Source of the DNA: Oxytricha trifallax | Taxonomy: Eukaryota; Ciliophora; Spirotrichea; Sporadotrichida; Oxytrichidae | Reading direction: 5' to 3' | Assembly (NCBI GenBank): GCA_000711775.1 | Contig: ARYC01001500.1 | Span: 36,083 to 100,082, forward strand | Length of the DNA stretch: 64,000 bases | Part shown: piece by piece, positions 56,705-64,000 of the stretch | How positions within the stretch are numbered: position 1 is the stretch's first letter | Layout of the letters: the number at the start of each line of letters is the position of its first letter | The notes under the pieces: model-generated | What the model saw: only the letters and a program-made list of their open reading frames with translations | The model's database searches: none | Told to the model about the DNA's origin: nothing | Position numbers and translations under genes: made by a program

Positions 56705-57915
56705 AATTACGTGGCCAAAACTTTCCAAAACACGTATTAGATGACAAGAATTGACGTGACGTCACAAAATGCAATTGACGTCATTGAAAGCAGAGGTTTA
56801 AGTTACTCCAGTGCGCACGTTCTTTAATCAGCCTCAGATCATTTGGCACTTTTTAAATAATTTAACTTCAGATATTAAAGTTAATAATAAAAGTGCGTAA
56901 CAAAATAACTTGCTGAGACAAAGCTTGAACTTGAACAAGACTGGTACAACAACAAATAAATTAAACCTAAGATAAGAACAAAGTAAGCATAAACTAATAT
57001 AATAAGAGATAACGTCGATTAAGTTAAGGACCTATGGCTAAATGGTAATGCTAAATAAGCTACAAAAGTCTTAGAGAAAATTATAGGATCAAAACCCGCA
57101 AAAATAGTCACATAGCTAGAAAGTTTGACTAAAGAATAGTCCATCTAGAGTGCTAAACAACATCTATAAACACAAAATGCAAGTACCTATTATAAACCAC
57201 TCACAAACCACAGACTTTTATCGCCAGTCACTTAATTTATGATGGGAACAGCCTACTACAGGTTCACTAGGAGACACAAACTATTAACAGATACTCTTAG
57301 AAACTTCCCTACTGATAAAGCACTAGGTCCTGACAATATCAGTGACAGATTCATTAGAAAGAAAATGAATGCTTTACCACTACTATCTCTAATAGAAGAA
57401 TGGATCAACGGAAAAGCACATCCACCACCCTGGATGAATGATGCCAACCTAATGCTACTCTCAAAAACAAATAGTCTTACTCCTACAATACAGAAGACTA
57501 GACCTATTGCAATGTCTTCTGCAGTAAGAAAACTATTCGAGTCAGCATGGATGAGACTTTTCTCCAGACATCTATGGAGCACCATCCACAAATCACAAAT
57601 AGGTTTCAGGCCTATGGCATAAATGGGATAAAATATAGCTGAGCTTATACAAGAAATACAGACAAGAAAATACAAGCAAATTTGGTTTATAGACATAGCG
57701 TCAGCTTTCCCCTCTCCTCCCATGACTCTCCTTATCGATGAAATTGACAGAAGGAGATAGATTCTCAAGGTTAAACTTCCTACTTGAGATCACAAAAATT
57801 GATTAATAACTAATTATTAACTAAAAAGGGCTAGTCCCTTACATATATTTAACATATATATTCATCCGGGGGGCCTTGAGCCCCCGATGAGGATTAATTA
57901 TTATTATTATTATTA
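56705..57915 (+). mobile_element. LINE-type retrotransposon remnant
   Basis: One frame (TAR=Gln) is open from about 56710 to 57788. It begins inside an AP-type endonuclease domain (SSAHVLQSASDHLALF, the SDH motif), then a linker, then the reverse-transcriptase fingers/palm: ALGPDNISDRFI, RPIAMSSAVRKLFESAWM, SQIGFRPMA and motif A FIDIASAF with its catalytic Asp. The frame stops soon after (RRRQILKVKLPT), so the YXDD motif and everything downstream are missing. A GC-rich hairpin, GGGGGGCCTTGAGCCCCC, follows at about 57868, then an ATT-repeat tail at 57897-57925. The structure is 5'-truncated and internally deleted, with a LINE-like 3' end. Confidence 0.85.
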
Positions 57916-58519
57916 TTATTATAATATGAATAATAATAATAATATTATATGTCTTCTCCATTGCTAATAAATATGAATTACAATGAGATAATATTATATT
58001 TGTAATTTTGTATTATAAATTTCAATTGAATTAGAGTCATAAAATTTCTATAAAATTTTTTGAAAAAATAATAATTTAACAGTTTCCTAAATAAATTTTA
58101 ACTTATTGGTTAAAACCTATAATGTGAATAATTTTGTAAAATAATCAAAAAGATATAGAGTCTCAAGATTTAAATGATAAATTGCATGAATAATATTATT
58201 CGGAGTAAAATAAAACCTATTTACCAGAATCTTTTAATTTGAGAATTTTGTTGTGCATCTAATTCTCTTTAATATAAAGAATTTAATAAATGATTTAAAA
58301 TAATCAAAAGATGTTATTTATAATTATACTTATTGGAATGTGTAATTTTATCATTTTTTATTGAAGATCTCCTAATCAAAATTTAAAAATATTTAGTTTT
58401 TTTTTCTTAACTTGTAGCGTTTTGTTCTATTTTATATCCTATATGTCTTCCTATATATGTTAGCCATTACTTTGATTATAATAAAAAAATTAATATTAAA
58501 ATTTACCATAATCAATTGA

Positions 58520-58539
<20 letters not shown>
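57916..58539. repeat. AT-rich spacer with (TA)n microsatellite
   Basis: No gene seen. (TA)17 or so at 58518-58552 and ATT/AAT repeats near 57900-57950. Confidence 0.6.
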
Positions 58540-58554
<15 letters not shown>

Positions 58555-59985
58555 CTATTTAATTTTGATGGTCATTTACGAAAATCGAATCGTTTTTTAC
58601 TTTCTTCGTAGACTGTTAACTTGCAGCATTCTTCCTTTTTTTGTTTATTGATTTAATTTCCTTAAATTTAGCCTAACTTACTATGATGCTTTTATCAATT
58701 TAATAATCGGAATGGAAATCATCAATCATTGATTTATTGCTCTCAGAGTCTTAATCAATAAATTTTAGAGGTCTTGAACTTTCATTTAATTTTTATGATG
58801 AATCTCCTATAACTTTCATTAATTTTTTAGATTTAATAGGGGTTTTGGACTTTGAATTATTAAACTTAGCATTTATTAAGTTTGAATTGGGCTGTTTCTA
58901 TAAAAATAATTTGGGTAATATATTAAAAGGAGTTTCTTGTTTAGCTTGTAACTTAACTATTCTTTGAATTTTAATTGGGTTTTTTCTTTGATTTATTTTT
59001 GAAAATTTCTAATACCATCCTCATATTCATTATATTCATGGTTTTTATAATTTAAATAGAACTTACTCTATAATTTTATAAAAAATTTAAATTACTTTAT
59101 AACTCATAAAGTTTTACTTTACATTATAAATAAATTATCAAAGACTTTTTTTTTATCTTGAAAAATGTAGTAATATAAATGTAAAAAAAACAAACAAGAT
59201 CTTAAATTAATATAAAAAATAGCTTGACAATAAAAACGACTCTGTATATAGTATCTGTATTTTTATTTCAATAGGAAATTAATCTAATTTTGAAAACAAG
59301 AGATAAAAAAATATTCTAATAAAACCTTTCAGACTTTTAACTTTTTATTTTCTTAACTAATTCTATTCCATTATTAATGGAATAACTTTTCATTTTATCT
59401 CTAAATGTATTCAAATTCGCTATTCTGTGCTCATAATTTGCGACCTCTAATTTTTCGTCAACAAACTTAAAATCTTCCGAATTTATTTCCTCTTCTTAAT
59501 TATCTTATAACTATTGTTTTTGGCTTCTTTGAATCTTGAAACTCTATTACTTATCTCTTCTCGATTTTTGTCTATATAAATGTTTGTGAAATATTATGTT
59601 TTTAAATGATACTTTTTTAATTCTGATTGCTTTTCAAGGTTATAAATAAAAATAAGTTATATTAGTAAACTAAAAGTTCTAAAAGGAAATGTGGCTCTTA
59701 AAATACTAAAATGTTTACTCGTCTAAAACTATTTGTTGACTATTTATAGCTTGTTTCAATTTTCTTATTTCTGTAAAATAAATTTATGAACCTTATAAAC
59801 TCTTACTCATTAGTATATTGTATAACTATGGTCTTTGCTAATTCAGTTATTTAAGATAGTTATACCATAAATTAAATTAAATTTTAATTAAATAAGATTT
59901 AGATATTATGTTAAATTTATGAATGAATTAAGATCTCTGTTGAACCTATATTGGTTTCTGCACACGAATAAATTGAAGTATAAAG
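58540..59985 (-). CDS. Basic low-complexity segments, probably the C-terminal tail of the next gene
   Basis: Coding blocks on the minus strand in the TAR=Gln code: QDNQEEEINSEDFKFVDEKL with ANYEHRIANLNTFRDKMKSY near 59400, KNKSKKKPNQNSKNSQVTSQ near 58960, and SNKSMIDDFHSDYQIDKSI with EIKSINKKRKNAASQQSTKK near 58650. At 59985, after removing the foldback element, the membrane-protein frame continues as SLYFNLFVCRNQYRFNRD, so these blocks may be its cytoplasmic tail. Junctions between blocks were not resolved and no domain is recognised. The end near 58540 is uncertain. Confidence 0.5.
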
Positions 59986-59992
59986 ATTAGCT

Positions 59993-60607
59993 GTTCACCC
60001 GAGCCCCCCACCCCTGCCCCACCCAACCGAGCCCCCCCCCCCACCTCCATATAAATAATTTTTTTCAGTGTAATTTTTCTTGCCCTGCGGGCGGCTATTA
60101 CATATTATGATTTATTTTTATTATATTCACTACATCCGTCATCATTTTTGTGTACATGCTCCCATAGGAAAATATTTAAAACTCCAAACAAATGTTATTT
60201 TTATATATAATATTAAATATTTTTAGATAAGAAATTTTTTTGTAACATTCATATTATTGTACTTTTAATAAGTTAACCATAAAATTAAAAATGAATATAC
60301 ATTCCAGTTAAATAAGTAATTTTATGGTTAATTTATTAAAAGTACAATAATATGAATGTTACAAAAAAATTTCTTATCTACCAATATTTAATATTATATA
60401 TAAAAATAACATTTGCCTGGAGTTTTAAATATTTTCCTATGGGAGCATGTACACAAAAATGATGACGGATGAAGTGAATCTTATAAAAATAAATCATAAT
60501 ATGTAATAGCCGCCCGCAGGGCAAGAAAAATTACACTGAAAAAAATTATTTATATGGAGGTGGGGGGAGGGCTCGGTTTGGGGGTGGAGGGGCGCTCGGG
60601 GTGAACA
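59993..60607. mobile_element. GC-tipped foldback element inside a gene
   Basis: About 615 bp with arms of nearly 300 bp. Tips are GC-rich (GTTCACCCGAGCCCCCC and its complement); arms share CTTGCCCTGCGGGCGGCTAT and TTTTTGTGTACATGCTCCCA; the loop is near 60300. Flanked by ATTAGCT at 59986-59992 and 60608-60614. On the minus strand AGCTAAT acts as a pointer: removal joins ILILRKSQ to SLYFNLFVCRN in frame. A foldback DNA element behaving as an IES. Confidence 0.85.
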
Positions 60608-60614
60608 ATTAGCT

Positions 60615-61860
60615 TTTCCTTAAAATCAAGATTCTCAACTCTTAAAATAGTCTGAAAATCCATAAAATGAAAAAGCAAGCGTTGGACCCTAGAATCACGA
60701 AAAAGAAGAAAATATACGTTTCTTCACTTAATTGCACTATGAAATGAGAATCAAAAATATTCTAAGAAAAATACCTATGCTTCTCTTGTCTGAGTATTCA
60801 GTAGCTGTGGCAGATTAAATAAAATAATAGATAAAAATATTAATGATAATGTTTAGATTGTTTATCTTGAACAAAGAAAAGCCCACAATAAAGCATGAGC
60901 AACGAAGCAATGAGGGAAACTGTTTCGAGATCATTAAGTTATTTCTAATAGAAAGGTTTCAGTCTGGCATTAGCTATAGTTTTATATAAAAATAAGTTGT
61001 TATAAATTGAAGTTGCCAAGCAAATAATAACCAAAGCGATCAAAGCCTGTAAAAAGTTTAATTAAATTATCTGAATCATACCTAAAAAATTGACCCTAAT
61101 GAGTTAAGAGTGGTAGCTACAACAGCAATCAAGGCCTTTCTATAGATAATTATGATTTCCCAGTAATAGAATTCAGATTTGTATCCTTTGTATAGGAAGC
61201 CTAATTTTTCTCTAGTTTCATAACTCTCAATAGACTTCCTATGATTTCTTAATAAAACAAAAGCAAAGAATGGGATTCCTGCACCCCATACGAATAAGGA
61301 GGGTAAAGTTATAAAAACCGTCCAAAAGTATAATAAACGATTATTAAAAAAGATTTAGATAACTCTTTACAAATTTTTCATTCAATTATTACTATAGTGA
61401 GGTCCATTGAAGCACTTAACTTCTAGAAAAGCATGCATCCTCGATTCACCATCAATATCATCGCATCTATTTTGAGTTTGTGAATAAAAAAAGAACGCTT
61501 ACTAAAACATGGAAAGTAAAAGCTACACAAAATTAGCATAGAAAAAGAATAGTATAATGATCAGAGATGAAGTGGATTTAGTTACAATGTACCCTTTTTA
61601 CAATTAATTTTAATCTTTACTTAATCTAAATCTCAACGAAATAAAAGACCACACAAGGAAGCATAGGAATATAGTCACATAGGGTAAAATTGCCATTAGA
61701 AATACTTTTGTATAGTAGGTGTTGAAATAACGTTAGCTAAAAGTGAAATAAATAAATAGCAATTTTAAATTACTCTTTGTTATCCTCAGTATTAACACTT
61801 GTATTAATCAGACAATAAAGCTAAAATAATAATCGAAAGTTTATACTGTCTATTAATTAA
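60615..61860 (-). CDS. Multi-pass membrane protein, C-terminal TM region
   Basis: Blocks in one direction: YTKVFLMAILPYVTIFLCFL, SSLIIILFFFYANFVQLLLS, a polar loop NRCDDIDGESRMHAFLEVKC, RLLYFWTVFITLPSLFVWGA, FFAFVLLRNHRKS, KLGFLYKGYKSEFYYWEIII, then ALIALVIICLATSIYNN, SLIASLLMLYCGLFFVQD and a last TM block, IFFFFVILGSNACFFILWIF. This layout (large loop, then KLGFLY-GYK-FYYWE between TMs) is common in the C-terminal parts of big ciliate surface membrane proteins of unknown function. A 35 bp GT-AG intron is at 61047-61081 and an IES at 61347-61391. The N-terminal part is absent; it may lie beyond the elements at 62271 onward. Confidence 0.7.
61347..61391. other. IES, pointer TAATAAT
   Basis: ATTATTA (plus strand) at 61340-61346 and 61385-61391; excision of 45 bp joins NGPHYSNN to RLLYFWTVF and bypasses a TGA. 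Confidence 0.8.
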
Positions 61861-62270
61861 ATGAAAAGTAGGGATTATTTTATATTAAACTAAGGAGAAA
61901 TGTTGATTTAATTGATTAAAATGGGAAAAAGTCAAGATCAAAAAATTAAATTACCTTTAAAGTTTATTCATTAGGTTAAAACCTTATGATTTGAAATTAA
62001 TCTTACTTATAGCTCTTTTCTAAATAATAGTATTTCATATTAATTTGCAAAAAATTAAAAAAGTAAAATTAGATAATTACTTTAAGAAAAGCTATAAAAG
62101 TTTTCGCTAAAACTTTTAAAAATATTTCAATATAATGAATTAATAAAAATAAAGAAAATTTAAGTGATAAAGTATTATTTTTGTTTAAAACGTTTGATTT
62201 GGGAAATTAAATTATAATTTTATAAATTAAATTAATAATAAGTTGCAGTTAACTTTCTGCAAACCTATAC
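61861..62270. other. AT-rich spacer
   Basis: No clear coding sense. May contain IES sequence of the membrane-protein gene. Confidence 0.45.
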
Positions 62271-62500
62271 AATATTGTACTTATTCGATAGAGAATTCAA
62301 AATCAGCTGGACTTTATTTGGCAATACCATTTTATCTCAATGTTGAAGCGAGATAAATTAATATTAATTTTGGCAACAAATTATCTAAACAAATCATCAA
62401 AAATTAATATTGATTTATCTCGCTTCAACGTTGTGATAAAATGGTTTTGCCAAATAAAGTCCAGCTGATTTTGAATTCTCTATCGAACAAGTACCATATT
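62271..62500. repeat. Palindromic element family P, copy 2
   Basis: 230 bp palindrome with arms carrying TTCGATAGAGAATTCAAAAT, AGCTGGACTTTATTTGGC, ACCATTTTATC and GAAGCGAGATAAAT. The tips read GTACTTATTCGATAG and GTACTTGTTCGATAG. The core is shared with the palindrome at 43715-44140. Its right edge abuts the C4A4-type end at 62501. Confidence 0.85.
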
Positions 62501-64000
62501 CAAAACCCCGAAACCCCTTAATGAGGTTTATAAGTGCTTTGATTTGTAGGGAATTTGTTAGGGGTTGGGGTTATTAATAGGTTTTAATGTGAAATTTATA
62601 GTAAATGTATTTAATTTAATCACTCAAAATGCACCTTAGGATCATGTGGGAGAGGTCTGAAGTTTATCTTACTTAACCACAACTCTATCTACTCTATTGA
62701 TATGTCTGATCTTGAGTTTGGTTTTATTATTATTGACTCTGACATTTGCTTCATTGATTGAGATACTCTTGTTCTGTCAATAAATTGCCTTATTCTTTGA
62801 TTAGCATCCTTCTCGAATCTTGTAGAGTAGAATTCATTGCGAGGCATATCGCACTCTATTATTATTGCTGCTAAAGCCCACACATCTCACTAAAAGTCTC
62901 CATCTCTCCAGTCCTCTCTTTCTGGATAGTACCCTTGCGTTCCCATTATAGTTCCAAACCTTGATACTTCCACTCTTTAAGCTCTGTTGAAATCGATTAT
63001 TGCTACTCTTACAGGTGAGAAGTTTATCATTATATTTTCTGGCTTCAAATCTCTGTGAACAAACCCTAAATTATGAAGCTCTTTAATACCTTATACGGTC
63101 TGAGTCGCTATTTTTCCAAGTTACTTATGATTCCTTTGATCTGTTATGAAATCTCTTAGGGTCATTTAATAGAGTGGAAGTATGAAAGCAACATGATCCT
63201 TGGCAAGGAGAACAGCATCTAGCTTGATTAAGTAACTACACTCTTTAAACTTTGCTTGAGTGAGTACTTGATACTCATTTGTAAACTCCATCTAATATTT
63301 ATCATCACTTAAGAGATAGTTGAAGGGATGCACCTTGTATGCGTATTGATGATCATTGATAACTTTCTTATCAAAGGAGTCTTCTAATATTAGGTAGCTT
63401 TAAAGAGAAGTATCTAGGTGAATTTAAGCAAGAACCGGTATTCTTTTGTATTGAATCTTGATCATAATTCTTGTTATTTCAGGGTAGTTGGTTGCGTGCC
63501 TTCCTAACGTACTCTAACTCTCTTGCTTATTTAGGCACAACGATCTTAGAATATTCCCTCGCTTTTCTTTTGTTGAGAAGCTTCAACTCAACTTCATGAT
63601 TCTCAAATTCTATATCTTTCTTGTGAGCTTTTAATAGATGCTTCTCAAGTCTCTTGTATGAGAGTATTGCTTATGGCACTCAAAGCAGTCATACTTTCCA
63701 TCTGTTTTATCATGCTTTAAGTATACAGTGGGCTTGGCTTCTCTATGCTCTTTCTTATGTCTGTACCAGCTTGATTTATGAGCAAAATCTCTCTCACATA
63801 GCTCACAAAAATAGACTTCAGCTTCTTCAGTTTGTATAGGAATTTCATTACTACCTTTCTTCTCCTCTCTGTCTCCCACACACTTATTTGCCATTTATTA
63901 TCTATTATTAATTTCTATTTTAATAACAGAGACCTCAAGTGATAGCTCTGGTTGTTCCTTATAAGAGTTCATCTCACAGCTATCACACTTTTTATTGACG
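62501..64000 (-). mobile_element. TBE-like transposon, left end and part of the body
   Basis: Begins CAAAACCCCGAAACCCCTTA directly after ATT, the same arrangement as the other C4A4-ended inserts. It contains a zinc-finger/kinase ORF like the roughly 57 kDa protein of Oxytricha TBE elements (established family knowledge). A second telomere-like string in the opposite sense, AGGGGTTGGGGTTATT, lies at about 62559-62574. The right end and the transposase ORF are outside the window. Confidence 0.75.
62624..63894 (-). pseudogene. TBE-type C2H2 zinc-finger / protein-kinase ORF, degenerate
   Basis: From ATG 63894: MANKCVGDREEKKG, zinc finger 1 CELCERDFAHKSSWYRHKKEH, zinc finger 2 CFECHKQYSHTRD, continuing in another frame as EKHLLKAHKK. 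A kinase domain follows: DFITDQRNHK, FVHRDLKPENIMIN (HRDLKPEN catalytic loop), IIDFNR (DFN in place of DFG), GTQGYYPE and WALAAIIIECD, ending DPKVHFE with TGA 62624-62626. Breaks: a frameshift near 63655, a second near 63490, and a TGA where Trp is expected (FQ*DVWAL, near 62890). The copy is probably non-functional, unless some breaks are sequencing errors. Confidence 0.85.

Noticed and set aside
57256..57768. 170-residue minus-strand ORF
   Set aside because: Antisense of the LINE reverse-transcriptase frame, which has clear RT motifs.
1..64000. tRNA, rRNA, CRISPR array, bacterial operons or terminators
   Set aside because: No cloverleaf with a T-loop consensus, no rRNA motifs, no spaced direct repeats. 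The genetic code, introns and IESs show a ciliate germline.

Overview
The window reads as germline (micronuclear) DNA of a hypotrich spirotrich ciliate of the Oxytricha/Stylonychia type. TAA and TAG are read as glutamine inside every recognisable gene and TGA is the stop. Coding segments (MDSs) are cut by short AT-rich spacers (IESs) flanked by 4-10 bp direct repeats (pointers), and taking out the spacer plus one pointer copy restores frame and conserved protein sequence. One gene (PARN) is scrambled, with its first segment inverted. Several inserts have C4A4-like telomere-repeat ends, as in TBE transposons. GT-AG introns of about 23-51 bp also occur. No tRNA, rRNA or CRISPR array was found. 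Species cannot be named from the sequence alone.

Layout. 1-2625: Gln/Asn-rich gene (-). 2626-5198: AT-rich, empty. 5199-6611: RING-H2 membrane protein (+). 6770-8272: coiled-coil protein with an N-myristoylation-like start (+). 8695-9727: LPCAT-like acyltransferase (-). 10700-13100: unrecognised gene (-). 13131-15325: ING-family PHD-finger protein (-). 15793-16639: ribosome-biogenesis factor NSA2 (+). 16796-21025: two Ser/Asn/Gln-rich genes (-). 21277-26696: SMARCAL1-like annealing helicase (-), split by a 1.56 kb TBE-like element. 28102-30747: triple-KH RNA-binding protein (+). 30998-32023 and 32164-35573: convergent low-complexity genes. 36281-39956: scrambled PARN. 40135-42532: mitochondrial HSP90 (TRAP1). 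42647-44679: three nested repeat elements. 45002-46393: coiled-coil gene. 47740-56216: three paralogous genes in tandem, the last two a recent segmental duplication. 56705-57915: LINE remnant. 58540-61860: multi-pass membrane protein gene carrying a large foldback element. 62271-64000: palindromic element and a decayed TBE-like zinc-finger/kinase ORF.

The right two thirds is unusually rich in mobile DNA. It holds TBE-like elements excised at AAT, a MITE family with GGGGAAGTTTCCTGC ends and 8 bp target duplications, a 2 kb element with TTCCAG/CTGGAA arrays and an 8 bp duplication, two copies of a palindromic element, and a GC-tipped foldback whose target duplication acts as a pointer. Several sit inside genes as IESs, so the region shows the transposon-to-IES relationship at many stages. 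The host genes are mostly housekeeping functions (chromatin reading, ribosome assembly, deadenylation, mitochondrial chaperone, lipid remodelling, DNA annealing) plus low-complexity proteins. They are not an operon and share no evident pathway. Coordinates of multi-segment genes are outer bounds and include IESs and introns.
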